A model generated the notes under the pieces. That model was not told where the DNA came from, did no database searches, and worked only from the letters and a program-made list of their open reading frames with translations. Below are positions 11,701-26,700 of a stretch of 64,000 bases of DNA, piece by piece. How positions within the stretch are numbered: the stretch's first letter is position 1; each line of letters starts with the position of its first letter. The DNA comes from Pseudeuparius sepicola (Eukaryota > Arthropoda > Insecta > Coleoptera > Anthribidae). The DNA is taken from contig OY987298.1 in assembly GCA_963920635.1 (NCBI GenBank), forward strand, positions 53,671,949 through 53,735,948. The letters run 5' to 3'. The translations under genes were made by a program, and so were the position numbers.

Positions 11701-14700
11701 GTGTGTAATTAAGGTTCAGCTGAAATTTTTTTTTACACAGGGTGTCCCGAAATTGACCTGCCATAATTTACCAGCGTGTTCTGGGACCCAAAAGAAGTTC
11801 CTGTAAACATGGCCTCAAAACTGCTCCCTAAGGGAGCTATAGCCCCCAAAATTGACACTTTGACAAACAGTTTTTTCTAAATATTTCCAGAACGAGCAAA
11901 GATAAAATTCTAAAATGTGGTATGTGACATACCTGGGAGACCTCGGTAAATGTCCCTTAACCCCCCCCCCCCCTCATTTGGGAAGCCTATGATTAAGAAT
12001 GTCTAACTATCTGTACCTTGGCAAATGTCGAATCTCACAGGTCCAACACATACCAAATTTCAGAATTTTGTCTTTGTTCGTTCTGGAAATATTTAGGCTA
12101 TAGCCCCCTTAGAGGGCATTTTTGAGGCCATGTTTATAGGAACTTCTTTAATTTTTTTGTTTCACAGAACACGCTGGTAAATTATGGCAGGCTAATTTCG
12201 GGACACCGTGTATACATATATCAAGTTTTGAAACCGGATATTAAGAGGCTAAGACACTTATCAAATGGGCCTGATCTGCATGACTCAATTCAGGACAAAT
12301 GATGCTTTATTAGATATGCCTATCCTTTTCGTTTCTCTAGTCCCCACTCCAGCCTGCCCCTTCACAGTGTGATGACTTTGGCAGCACGCGAGGTGCGTGC
12401 TACTCTGAGAAAAATCTGTCGTTTTTTTAAAAAACACGGTTTAATTCAATATGAGATATTACATTTAGTATTTCTCAAACTCAAGCAAAAGCTTATATTT
12501 GGTAAGAATATTCAATTCAGTTACAACTGATATTGAATTCAAATGAATAATTTAAATGCAATATTTCATTCAATCAATACCATGTTCTGGAAGTGATTGT
12601 ATAATACTTACATTCTTTTGTCAGAACAACATAACATTTCATTTATGTGATGCCCCATGTTGTTGAATTGAATAAGGGATTCACTAAATTGTTAAATAGT
12701 TAAATACTTAAATTACAGCTACTGTCATTGAATTTTTGCTTGATTTGTGATAATAATTGCACTAATATCAGTTATAATTGTTAGTAATGTATCATATTAT
12801 TACCTGAATAATAAACAAATGTGTAAAATGCAAATCAAGTTGCTAATGTAGCAACTGACAAAACAGAAATGATCCAGATGGAATCAATAAATCAATAACA
12901 TTCACTTTTAGTGAATACAAGTTCTGCTAACGCCCAGTTTGTTAATAGCTCTTCTATTTACATTCGCTTCGACTGATTCAAAACCTTAACTAAGCAATTT
13001 GCTATATACTAATGCCTCACAATTATCGCCATTTTGGTAAATTACTCAGTCAAGGTCATAGCTTACAAGGTTTTGAATCAGCTCTACGACCGAAGTACGC
13101 AATGAGCACAAAATACAACACACTAGTTCAGGTGACCCCAACTGTGCACAGCAATCGCAATCACGAAGCGGCGTTGCTGGCGATCCCCCTCCCATTTTAG
13201 GTATTCCTACTCTGACTGCCGTTCTACTTCAGAACGTTCTGACAAATCGCTCATATTTTGTATAAGATCTGAATTATCGAACTTCCTAGAAAATATATTA
13301 AAATGTCATAAATTTGACTGACTGGAACAATAAAATTAGTAATATTTTTACTTTGCCTGAAATTCACAATCTTCTAACGAAGAAGTTTCTAGAACTGACC
13401 GGAAAGTATATAAATTGGCTTTTATAATGCAGCAATTTGACACAATAATTATATTACATAGGATATTATTCGTTTTCAAAAAATGCTTCACATAACCCAT
13501 TTATTTGACTCGATACCTCGTACCTTTCAAATTATTTTTGAGCGTCGGAAATACTAGAAATTCTTAACCAAACATAGTCGAATTTCAGGTATGTTTGGCA
13601 TTTTTTCAGTGTCGCATAAGTCCTGCACAGTTCGTGATACACAACGACAACTCTACATATCTAAGCCGCAAAAAAAATCAGGTGAAGATATTAAGAAATG
13701 CAAGTAGGAGATGTAAACTATGAAACCCTTGAAAATGGGGGGTATTGTAGCGCCTTAAGTTTTTAGTAAATTTTGTCAAGAAATGTCTGATATGATTATT
13801 TTTGGTTATTTTCTACAATGACCAGAGTGGTGGTTTTATGACCTAAAAGTAATCAAATTTAACACTGGCCTGTCTAATGATTATAACTTATAACATATTT
13901 TATCGAAAATAGTTCATTTGGAATACTTATCAACATCTCATTGCACATTTTAAAAATGTATTCTAGAAAACTAACTTTATTTGTTGCAATTTCAAATAGC
14001 TTAATGGCATTCTTGATGTAAGGCCTTTTGTATTCCATCTAAATGTTTATTAACCCTCTTTCACTGTAGTCATCAAAATTATTTGAAAATTCTACTTGAG
14101 GTTTTTTTAGTGCCTTCATTTATACAGCCAAACATTTTGAGGAGACAAATAAAAAACTGTTCTAGCAAAAAATAATTGTAAATTCAATATGGTCCTATTA
14201 GGCACATTGTATTATAAAACAAAAGTTAGCAGCAGTCCAGCATTCAAACGAATCTGACAATATGTACTTAAATGGTAGTGAAATGCATCCAAAAAACATA
14301 AAAAAACACTATATGCTATTCTCATTGACAAAATAACAACTACGTATGTTTAAATTTATCTATTTAGGCACCTAAAAACTTTAAAAACATAAGAAATTAT
14401 TCACCTTTATAATATGTACAGTACATACCTTACCCAAGGGCAAAAATATGTACAAGTCACTTTAGGCATGAAGAGGATTTCTAGTTTGACGATATAAAAC
14501 AGTTGACACAAAAAATTACATGAAAAAAAAGGTACACATTTGCACGTGTGGGGCCCATTATTGCTAATTTCACTAGAACTCAAATAAGATCAGTGGTTTT
14601 TTAAAGATAAATTATGTCATAGTCTGAGGCATTAGCAACATTATAGGGACCAAAATATTTCAGTGCCGGATACCATCACCAAATTTTGCACAAAGTTTGT

Positions 14701-17700
14701 AATTGTGTGTATTAAGGTTTAAACAACCACCTGGAGACACTGTCCTGAGGGTCAAGGTAATCCCTTGATGACGTCATCAAGATGGCGGATTTATGTCAGA
14801 GTAGTGAATTATGTTATTGCATGTGTCTTTGTTAATTTTTAACCAATTTTGAGTTTTAATATGCCATTTTAATACTATTTAAAAAAGGTTTCATTCAGTT
14901 TTTGTGAGCGAAGGGTAGTTTATGCGCCCCTCTAAATTTTGCTAATGTAATAAAAATACTACTATACTATACGCAACTTAGGTAAAAAAATTGTCATATG
15001 GAAATTTATTATTATTTATTGGGAAAAGCTTTACCTCCAAAATTACTTACCAGGGCATGTGATGTCTCGTTTTGAAGGTGTTTTTTGCAACCTTTGCATT
15101 CATGATAAACAAAATTCACTTATTTTTCATATATTTCAAAACGTTTCTTCTTTCATTTTTGATCACGAGAAAACTGTACTTTGCTGGCAACCAAAAATAT
15201 TTTTCCACTGTATGCATTTGGTTTTTTTTGCAGGTGTTTTAAGGAAAAGTGAATGGTATGGCTAGAAAAGGCAATTTGAAATTAATTGTGATTTGCGCAT
15301 AATTTGTTCAATTATATCCAAGGAACCACTTACGGTGCCTACAGGACCTGGATATGCTTCTTTAGAAAAAAACTTAGAAGATTTCGCAAAAATAGAAACT
15401 CTTCCCCAGCATCTGGATATTTTTAATCTTGCTCATGTCTTAACAGAAAATAATGCGAAATATCACAAAGTGTGCCAAACAAGATTTAATAAAAAAAAAT
15501 TGAAACTTCCAAAAAATATTCTTTTAGAAATTTCACGATAAAGAGCAAATACAGTAACTAGATCAGACTTATCTAAAACAGATGTGAGCCAAACTTGGTA
15601 TAGGCAAAGTTTACAGAATAAAATATAAGTTGGGTCACTCGGCGCGGCTCCTTTATAAATCGGACATCAAAGAGAGTCGCCAACGTCGACTTTTTGCTTC
15701 GTATATACCCGGCATATACCATGCAGTAGCCAGTAACTGGCTGCGAAACACGTGCGCGGCACTGCCTTTGATGTCGGCCGCCGACTCGAGTGCCAACGGC
15801 GATTTTATTCTGTACACTTTGGTATAGGTCCAACCATATGGGGGCCGCGGTGGCATCGCTCATACCGGCGCTGACTTTTTAGACTGCATGTTTTTCTGCC
15901 TTCGATCGACCTTGGTTCGAACTATTAACTAACAGTTATTCATAGGCAAGCTGAAGATATTTGAATAGAAAAGTATAATTTGCCCTTGTTCCACGAATTA
16001 TTGCAAACGGGCACTGGCAACGTTGCAATTCCGTTTTCCTGAGAGTCACAGTGTTGTCACGTTTGGCGTTCTGGACAATAGTATGACGAAACTGTAGATT
16101 TCAGCCTGAACAAAATTGTGCAACTTCGTCTTTAATTACCACAAATAAATAAGGGTTAAAAGCCGTTGTTTCATTTATTACGTGTTATGTTAGTGCATCT
16201 ACTTGTTTGCTCCGGCCATTTTTACAAAACAGGGTGGTCAAACTTAATTTTATAATATTTTCACATCCTCTAATTTGGAAACGGAAAGTTTGAGGATAAA
16301 TTGACTAAGAAAAAATTATGAAAATAATGCCTTAAAACGTTAACGTTCATTTTGTTACCATCCGCACAAAAATGTTAAGTTTGACATTTTCTTCCATAGA
16401 GCAAAATATGAAAATATATGAACCTTGATTTGGAGTGGGTTCAAAATGATTATGGGGCAGGAACATGGTTTATGAGTATTTTATCTGAACACAAGTCAAG
16501 TTTAACAGCCCACTTTTTACTATGTAATTAAAAACATAGTATATTGTCGTGTTTGGAGGTGTATAATTTTGGAAAGTAAAACAACCCAAGCAAAATCATA
16601 TAATTTATTAAAACAAAATATTAAACAAAGGGAGAGACAATAAAATAAAAATACCCACACACATAACCCTGTGTAACCTAACATGAACTACTTTATTTTC
16701 TTCTATTTCTTTTATACTTTGGTTTAAGTGTACAAAATCTGAAGTACACAAACAAGCCTGTACCAACACAAATGGCAACAAAAATTATAATACATATAAC
16801 TACAATGAGAACGCTTGTTTCTGATTTTAACCATCCAAATAAAGGAGCAGTCAGTTTGTCTTCCATAAGATTGGTATAGAAATTTGGTGCTTTCTTAACA
16901 TTTATTCTCACATAATTAGTGATCCATTCTAATTTCAAATCCTTATGTTCCACCATGCACTTCCAGTCACCAGAATGGGACCGATTTAAGGAATCTATGT
17001 GATGGGTGTTGACAGCTGCAAGAGTTGTTGTCCCATGGTCTAAGTAGGCCTTATCATTTATAAGAATCTTCATGCTTAAGTCTGTATAAATATAACCCAG
17101 AAGAACGGCATTTGAAGTAAAAGTGTATGATCTTGTAGCTCTTGTGTCCAAATCATAACCCTTGGCAATAACTGCCACTGATATCACATGAAATATAACT
17201 TTTTTTTTGTTAATTCTATATAACATACATATGTATATCCCAGAGTTTTTTGGTTTTGCCTTTTTGAGGAAAATGTCATTTCCTTTGAGATCTATATGTT
17301 CATTTTCTGAATCAATATAGATTCCATTAAAAGACCATTTGTAGTAGGCACCTGGAGATTCTTTTGATATAATTTTGAGCAAGTCATTCGCATTTTTTAA
17401 GAGCAAAGATGAATCTTCATTGATTAGATAACTCAGTTGATTCTTTTGTAGATGTTCTCGTATTTTTTCTAATGTTTCTGGGCTTATATCACCACAAGGA
17501 AAATCACTGCATTTCCCTGATGTTGTTGGCGAGCTACATGAAATTAAAAAAAATACTGTAGGCTCTTCTTTTCAGTATCCATAATTGGGATTTATAAAAA
17601 CACAAAATGACAAACATTTCATTTCAACCTCATTGGAAGTGATATTGGGGACTTCTGGATAAGACATTTTACTTCCGAATAAGACAACCACTGATGAAAA

Positions 17701-20700
17701 TTAATTGAAGCTTAAAGATTCCTATTAGTGAGGCAAAGGTTAGAATTAGTGTAATATTATGTCAAAATAGTTAATAGATGTTAAACTGCGATAAGGGCAT
17801 TTCAATTGCATTTGGAGAATCACAAAAAATAGCAACCAGTTGAGAAGGTAAAGTAGCTTTTTTGTCCATTGAATTTTGATCAGCTTCTCGATAAAAAATG
17901 GTGCAGAATCGTAGTGTCCTTCATGCTTCCAAAGGCGATGGCACCAATGAAACAGTTTCGTTGCTTGTGCGTGATAGCGGCATTGCCGATTCTCTTTGGT
18001 CGACGATTTTCAAACACCCTTTATGAGAAATTTATTTTTTTTCATATTCCCTCCTCCGTAAATACACTTTACATACTCGCCAGCATGCCCGAAGGCATAA
18101 GTCAAATGTTCGAGGTAGCCTGTTAGTGTGGTTAATAGGTGCAAAGAGTGTTGCTAGGCACAAAAAGTATTGCCTAGCAACTCTTATGCAACAAGAACCT
18201 TAAAACCATTAATAAAGTATAAATTTAGTAACACGAAAGTTGCGTACATTTTAAAATGTTTCACAACCATCGTTTTATAAACAGAATTTATGAATTATGT
18301 GAAAGAAAAAATAATAATATCAATATTTTCCCAATGTCAAATAAGAGTGGCCTCGTAGGACAAAATAGATAGACAGTTACTCAGCACAGGGTAAAAGCAC
18401 CCAACTACTAGATCGTAGGTCCCGAGTTTAAGTCCCACACAAAACAGAACTTTTTTTTATTTATTTTGCCTCTTATCTCTACCACTGATTACCATTTTTA
18501 GTAATTGAACTATGGTTATTATGAAGACTATTACTCACAATCTACTCGATAGTTCATTTAAAGTTTAATTCAAAGTACCTATAATATGAAACTTTTTTTA
18601 TTCATTCTCCCTCTTATCTTTAGCACTGATTACCATATTACTCACAATCTACTCCATAGTGTATTTAAAGTTTAATTCATAGTGCCTATAATATGAAACT
18701 GTCTGTAGCAAGAAAAATTTAATACATAACACAATGTGTAAGCTCTTTTTTGGCCTCGGAGGCAATTATTCTAGGTTCCTCCTTGGCCAAAAAGTTCACT
18801 TACACATCTTGAAATGTAAATAGCAGAAACGAAAACTATTGTCAACAGTGAAATTTGTTGTCATTTTGTCTTCTTGTAAACCCAAACTGTGGACACACCA
18901 AATAAAAACCAAAAATTTGGTTTTAAAGATATAGGGCAAAAAGTAATTGTATCTGGATTAATCTTTTCACGAGAATTGTGTAAAAAATTTTTAAAGTTGG
19001 TTAGTCATGGCTACTGTGACCATTCACAGTTTCAAAACAAGTTTAAACTAGATGTCGGTGCAGTGCCAACATTCAAAATCAAAATAAACTAAAAATAACC
19101 TTAAAAAATGCACGACAAATAAAAGCTGTTCATTTCATCGTCAATTGACGTATTTATAAAAACTTGTCACGGCTATAGCTTTGGGCCCTGAAAAAAAAAA
19201 GAGAGCTAACAATGTGTTTAGCATCATATTTTGTCTTCAGAAAGTGCAAGGTGATCCAAAAAAAGTGTCAGACGTGACAGTCATGAGCAGCCTCATTAAT
19301 ATGTCATTTAACGATTCCATGCTTTGCATTTGTGTATAATTTTCATGCCTCATGCGTTAAGCATGAACTTTTTGCACTTGTTGCTTAAATAACTATTTGC
19401 ATCCACTTGTAGCGACAATGGTGTCTATTGTACGTAGTGCAATAGAATCATTGTTAAATTGTGTGTAATGTCTGTTGTTGACAGCCTGAATGTTACTGTG
19501 CACCTAAGCTAGATCAGATCTTTAGAAAAGTGTAGTAAATGTACCCTGTGCACAATTTTCCAAATATATTTGGACGAGGATTGGAACATGTTCTTGTCCT
19601 AAATCCTTCTCCACCTCCGCAAGATACAGAGCAAGTCCACGGAGACCATGCCGACCAACCACCATCCCTAGGTGGACCATCCAAATCTACTGGCTCACAA
19701 TTTGCGCTCCAAGCAACCTGAAAGATATTGGTTGTGTTTAAGGTTATCAAGCATTCCATGCACTTCGATTGCAATGCTTGGCAATCCCGCTTGCTAGCCC
19801 TAGCATTTCGTTAAACAGTTTTTTACAGTTAAGCTAGCGGCACAAATAACTAAAACATCAATCATAATCAAAGAGTAAATCTCATAAAATCGAAATTATG
19901 CAATGGATTCATTCATTTTTGACATTCATCTGAGACTATTCTATAACAGCAACAGCATAAAACACACAGAACTGACACAGTCACTGGCAGAATCGAAATC
20001 GAATTTTTCAATTTCTCTACCACTGACAAATAACTGGCTCTGGGACATTTCGGGGGTGACTCGATATCACCTTACGTTAGAGACACTTACAAAATAAAAT
20101 ATGTATATGCGACATGTCTATTTCAGTCACTGACTAACAAAAGAAAATAAAAACATTGCACTATGATGTATCTAAAGTCTATCCAAGTTACAGCGGCAGT
20201 AGATACAAACAAAGTCACATGGCCGCATTGCGATCGATTACCAGCGTCTGACTAATATGAGATTCCCAGTGGCTTGTAATTCTGAACTAATCCTTTTAGA
20301 AGTTCTAAAGATTGTGTTTTTACCTTTCGTGGATCTTTATAAATTCCCTTAAATTAAATAGCAAAATAAATTTACAGAATATACTGCTCGCGATCCGATC
20401 TAAAATATGCAGGAAACTCGTCTGAGGGAAGAGCCGGCCCTGCATTCTGCTCGCCACGTAAACACTTGAATTTTATGACGTCCAGACCAATAAGAGAATA
20501 GGTCACGTGGTGGCCAATGTTTTGATCCACTGCCTCTGTAACTTGGATAAACTTTAGATGTGATAACAAGTACAGGGTGAGTGAAACTCGACGTCCCAGG
20601 CATGAACATGAAAACTGAAAATAAAATTTCGAACAGGGGTTCTAAAAGTAGACATACTAAGGTCCAATTTTGACTGAAAATTTGCTTTTTTGATGTTTGG

Positions 20701-23700
20701 GAAAATGGTCGCTGGGACGTCATCGATATTTTTTCCCCGGTTAGGTTTGGCGACTTATCACAGATCTACATTTTGTCCTTAACATTAAATTTGCTTTGAT
20801 AATGTTTAGTCGCAAAGATCATAATGCGAGGGACAAAAAAGGTTAAAGCGAATTTATACCATTAATGTGGCATAACTTGCTACCTCTACCGGCTAGGTCA
20901 AAACTTAAACCATATTTATGTGTGCAAATTTCAGCTCAATTGACCTAATGGTTAACTTTCAAACATCTTATTCGCTTACCCATCCAACACTCACAGCAAC
21001 TGAGAACCAGTAAGCAAGCACTGGTTCCTCACTTTCATAATATAAGACTGTGATGTTATTTCTCTTGACTTCAATCATAGTCTCGTTAAATGATATAAGG
21101 AAGGTGGTCCAACTATTGATTGTCATCAAATTTGGGATATGCTGTGAATTCATAAGTAGTTTTGTCAGAGGCACTGTTGCTTGAGGCTCAGTGTATATTC
21201 TGTATATACCTACAATGCCTAAAAATGGAAAAATATTATTGGTGTCAGAAAATGGGAAAGATGCAACATGTAGTGAACTTGTCTACTTTCGGACGTATGT
21301 TAATTATGTCAATTCTTGTGCGTCATTCTAGAAAAAATATTCAACATAACAGTCCATGTTTTAATACTTAATTATTGTATTCGATTTGTACTAAGGATTG
21401 TATTCCAATACTGGAAAAAACGAGTTCACGAATTTAAAAAAATATATTTTTAAGGTAAAAAAAATTTTGCAGGCAAAAACTTTTTAAATCTTCTAGGTTT
21501 AAATGAATAAAAAAAAAACAAAATAACCCAAGTAGCAAAAAATATTAGGTATAAATCAGTTGCTGGTATTATTTTCTTTGTTAATTATTGGCCCATGACA
21601 ACAAAGAAGTAGTTTTTAATTTTATAGAAAGGACAAAAGTGTTAACAAAATTATTGTTTATTGTTAATTTTTAACTGAAAATGGCCTTTTGCCTTAGTGA
21701 TGTGAAAGTGTAAATATCAAGTCACTATGTACTTGTGATGTCCCTTCAAAGGGTCAAATTATAACTTTTGAATACAATACTGCCTCTTTTCGGGGCAGTG
21801 TCACCAACATAAATTTGTTTTGGGGTGGCCCCATATAAAAACTATTTTAATCACTAAAATTGGCGGCAGTTGAAATGTTTTTGAAATATTAAGGATAAGT
21901 TTAAATGAAAACGAAAACTCAATAGGTACCTAGGTACGAATGTACCAGAGCAGATAACATATACCATTTTTAATCATAAATCTGGTTTTCTCTACATCGA
22001 ATCTATCGCCTTTGCCATTTTGGATTGTATATTTGTAGTTTTCCTAATGATGAATTTAATAAACAAAAATAAATACTTACCTGTTGTAGAATCAATCGAT
22101 ACAGACCAAGAATTCAGATTATTGGTAACCCACATGAGTGCTACCCATGCGGCACCTGCCCCTCTCATTTTCAATGTCAAATTTCTGTAAATCACATTCT
22201 CTGTTTGTTGCCACAAACTCATAGGCATGAATTTTTTGAAACTGTCGGTTGTTGTATTCTCAGTGTGGCACTCATCGCATTTAAAAAAAATTCCAATTTC
22301 TTTTCCGTATACTGAAGAATACGATAAGTACATTGGTTCGAATGTCCTTTCCAAATCATTAATTTTCCACTGGAACAGGGCGGTAGGTACGCCTTCATAT
22401 CCTAGCATTATTTCCCCTTTTCTTATCTGCAGCCAAAATTCAGTCCACTTTCCAGCAGAGATGATATGGGGAAATACTTTTTCTTCTTCCATTTCACTGT
22501 TGTGAAATAAGGTGATTCTTTGATTATAGTCTGCCCCTAAGCAATAACTGTTATTATCAGAAGTTTAAGCACTGTACTACTAACAACATACCTACATATA
22601 AGGCAATGTCACCATAGCCTTCTCTAGGTGTTATTGTAAATATAAGTCCATCAAGCATATCTGGATTCCACTCTTTAAGGGAGAATCGTAGGCCACCGTG
22701 TAACCCAGATTCTTTCCATTGTGGGAGAATGTATACTTGTCTTCCTGAAATTATTGTCAATGTAATAGAAAGGTACTATTCTCAACTACATGGTGTTCCG
22801 TAATAATATGTACATGGTTCTACCAGGTATTCTTCACTTCAAATAATGCGAAATATCTCAATATAATTTTTGACTCCTAGGGCCTCATGCCCCTCAAAGG
22901 GGACAATAACTGTTATCCTCTGTTAACTTTTTATTTTGCTATGGATATTGATAATTTTTTAATCAATTTTATTCTGTGTATGTCCTTTAATATGAAAGCA
23001 TCAATTTTTAAATTGCCCTTACGGTGCCCAGGAGCGGAGCACTTTCGGAATACATAACCTTTTCCAATAAATACTTTAAAAATTTTTTTAATCTAGGTAC
23101 TTTACGAATCTACCATTATTTCTAAACAAAAACTGTTCTAACTAATTTTAACAAAATCAACTATTTTTGAGAAAATCACACTAATATTCAGAAAACCATT
23201 ATACATAATCTGGGTATTCTTAGAAAATAACTTTGTATAAAAAGTTAAGTTTTTAGTGAAAAAAAAATACTAGGTCAACCCTTAAATTAAATTAACTATT
23301 TTAAGACCATTTAAGTAAGTTATTATTGTGATTGTCAAATTTTTCCTAATAAAAAATAAGATTGTTCCTAAAATTTTTTACCATATTATTACAATGTTTT
23401 TCTCAGAAACAGTTGATTTTTTCAAAATTGATCAAAAGTGCATTTTTGCTTGGGAATTGTAGATTAGATTCTACATTTAAAATTAATTTAAAGGGGCCCT
23501 TAAATGCTGTTTAAAAATTGATCCCTTCATAGTAAAGGCCTCACATAGAATACATTTGAAGCAAAAATTAATCAATAGCAAAATAAAAAAATATATTTGA
23601 CGATAACTGTTATTGGATAACCATCTTTATTAAGAAAATCCTCATAACTTGACAACTTGAACACGTCGTAGAGCCATGCATAGAGAATTATGGAACACCC

Positions 23701-26700
23701 TCTATATGATGGTATGCTCATCATTTGCCCAGCAATGATATGGCAAATTATGCAATGATAACTGAAAGCTGCACAAAGTTTGATTTTCGTTTGAAAAAAA
23801 TTTACTAATTCTTTGTTTGCTGTTCAAAGTCTCCTGTGTTTCTGTGTGCCTCTTTCATGCAAGAAATCAATGAATGTTAATTTATTTATTAATTTGGCCT
23901 CTGAAAATCAGCATGAGCATGGGCTAGGTTTGTTTACTATTGATCTCTTACTATACTCAAATTATTTTAAGAAGTCCTTACTGGGACTGTCAATTGGTAA
24001 TTTCGATATCCTAAGTTGGCATCAATGCAGCAAAAAATGCAACCCGGTCATAAGTTCAGGTCAGTAACGAGCCCATTTGCACTAATAATACGAAAAGTAA
24101 CACGAACAAGAACAACACAGATGACGGTAAAACTCACGAAACGTAGAAAACCCGCGAATATTTTCATTACCGAATGTTTGAACCAGTTTGAACGATCTGG
24201 AAACCTTCACTGTCACTTTGACACACCGAAGCTAAATTTGCCCGAGTCCGCCCCTAGACGCTGCCAAAAGTAGCTGATTATTACAAAATACCAAAACGAA
24301 AGTGTTTCCATGACGTTTAAAATTATTATTAAAATGAGTTGTAGTCATAGTTATTTTTATTTGTAGCGGCATAATCGTGATTGCAATAGAATTTTTATTT
24401 TATTATGCTCTTTTTTTTCGTATCACTTGGGTAACTTTTCACGTCATAAATCAATGAGTGACGTCATTAACTGGTTGAGACACATATACCAATGTTATAC
24501 CCATGGTTAAAAGAAAATTCCTAGGGATTTTGTGGAGAATGTCATCTGACAAAATCGGGACTTCTTACAGTAATCGGGGTATATCTTACCTTGTCTGTCT
24601 ATGGATTTATTCTGTAAAGGAGACAAAGGGGAGACAAATAATACATTGTCTTTAGTGTCACTATTCTCCTATACATACTCGGTTTTTGTAAACAAACTTT
24701 GACAATTTGTAAAAAAAGTGAAAGAAAATAAGTATTTTCATATTTTATTTTTTATCTCTACAACGAAAAAAGATATAGAGTTCAAATTGGGTGTATACTA
24801 ACTGGTCATCAAGACCCACAGGTACGTGGAAGAACCGCCCATTTTGCCATTCACCAGTGGAATGGGTGACAAAACGTAGAAAAACACTAAACACACCATC
24901 TGGATAATTTTGTGATTCTGCTATCAATTACTATGCATGAGTATTATTTTGTATGTTTAAAAAAGGCTAGTTAGCCCCACGTTCGACACTGGTGGGCTAA
25001 ATGGGCAGTTCTTCCGAGTACCTGTGGGGCTTGAAGACTATTACTAAAATGCTGATTTTTAAATCTATTTTTGTTATATATTTAAAGAATAAAATATGTA
25101 AATAATTGCTTTTATAAACGCTCTGTACCTTGAAACCTAAGGTTAAATACACTCATGTTTATAGGAACATTTTGTTCTAAAATGACTTTTGATACAAATT
25201 GTCAAATTTGTCTACAAAATCTGCGGACATCCTGTATACTGTCTATTCTTCACTGGTAAAGTTTTTCTATGTATTTCAAGACAAGTTATGCTAGTGTTGT
25301 AACAGAAAAACGTGAGGGGTGTGTTCTGTGGCAAATAAAAATATCCCAGATGGTCGTCGAGGGTCTACTTTTATTTTGTAGAAAAAAATATGCCCTACAG
25401 TGCTGTAGAAAAAAGAAACATAATTAGTTAAATGTTAAACGCTTCAAAAAGTTACATGTTCATTACCTGGTACTAAGCCCGCGGTGATTCAAATTTTATA
25501 TAATGTTGAATATTAGCGTTTCACTATAAAGACACCAGCACAAAGGCTCGACGACCAATAACTTGAAACGACCGAAAAAAGCAGCCGCATGGACTTTTTA
25601 TTTAGAGTGCGTAAAAAGTAAAATTCGCCCGAAAATGAACAAGTGGAGCCATCTATGGAGCCAACACAACAAATTCAATAACACAACATGACCAAAATGC
25701 AGGACTCCGCTACATCAGCCTCCCCAAGCCCCTTGATCACTGATATACAGAGTACAAAGGGATTAAGAACCTGCACCTTAATCAAAACAGCTTATTTATG
25801 AAAAGGCTTTAAATGGCTCGCATGGAAAGAGCCCCTTTCTTTTTTAGTCTGGGGGTCCTCCAATACGTAAGTTGCGAAACTGATATGTTTTTTTATGCGA
25901 AAAGGGCCCGAAAAAAGCAACATCATTTTCTTTGTTTCTGCGGTAAGTGCGGAAGACACGGGATTCATGCGCAGCAACACCAAATCTCCGGGTTCGAAAT
26001 TACGGTAGGGCCTACTGGGAAAATTGACAGCTCGGCGCGCGGCCCTGCCTTCAAGGGTCTCCCGGGCTAGCACCAACTTCTCTCCGTGGGACATCGCGTT
26101 GGTCCGGCTCTCCGAATCGCGTAGTAGAGGGGGCAACACATAGTTGGTCTTATTGAAATGCAATTCACTGGGGGTGAAGCCAGTCGACTCGTGGACGACA
26201 TTGTTTAAAAAAAACTCGAAATTACTGACTTCAAACGCCCATCGGGTATTTTTGTCGTGACAATATGCTCGACACAGCCTTCCTAACTCCCTCATAACGC
26301 GCTCGGAAACATTAGATTGAGGGTGACGTATAGAACTAAAAATAAAATTTATACCCAACGAAGTTAGAGTTGTTTTCCAGGACTTGCTCGTAAATTGTGT
26401 GCCATGATCTGATAGTATACTTTCGGGCCGCCCAACCTGGGGAAAATACTTTAAAACCAACCGGTTGAGGCAAGCACGGGTAGTCGCCTTCCTGAGGGGG
26501 TACAGAGCGACGAACTTGGAAAAAACGTCTAGGACCACAAGTAAGAAAGTAGCGCCTCCCCTGCTGGCAGGCAAAGGCCCGTATAAATCTAACGCGACGA
26601 GCTCGCCCTTCGAGTGAGGCACTATCGGATTGATAGGAGGCTTAGGTAAAACCGCATGCTTAGTTTTTTGACAAATGGCGCATACCCGAACTACCCTCTT

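Noticed and set aside
15573..15863. ORFs on both strands in a GC-richer patch
   Set aside because: The patch is an inverted repeat, and open frames on both strands follow from its composition.
20372..20723. Overlapping - strand ORFs of 65 and 107 codons
   Set aside because: They run across a TACAGGGTG MITE-like sequence and have no recognisable domain or splice context.
24745..24927. 60-codon - strand ORF resembling an exon
   Set aside because: It overlaps an inverted repeat with 44-bp arms, and the receptor exons on either side join without it.
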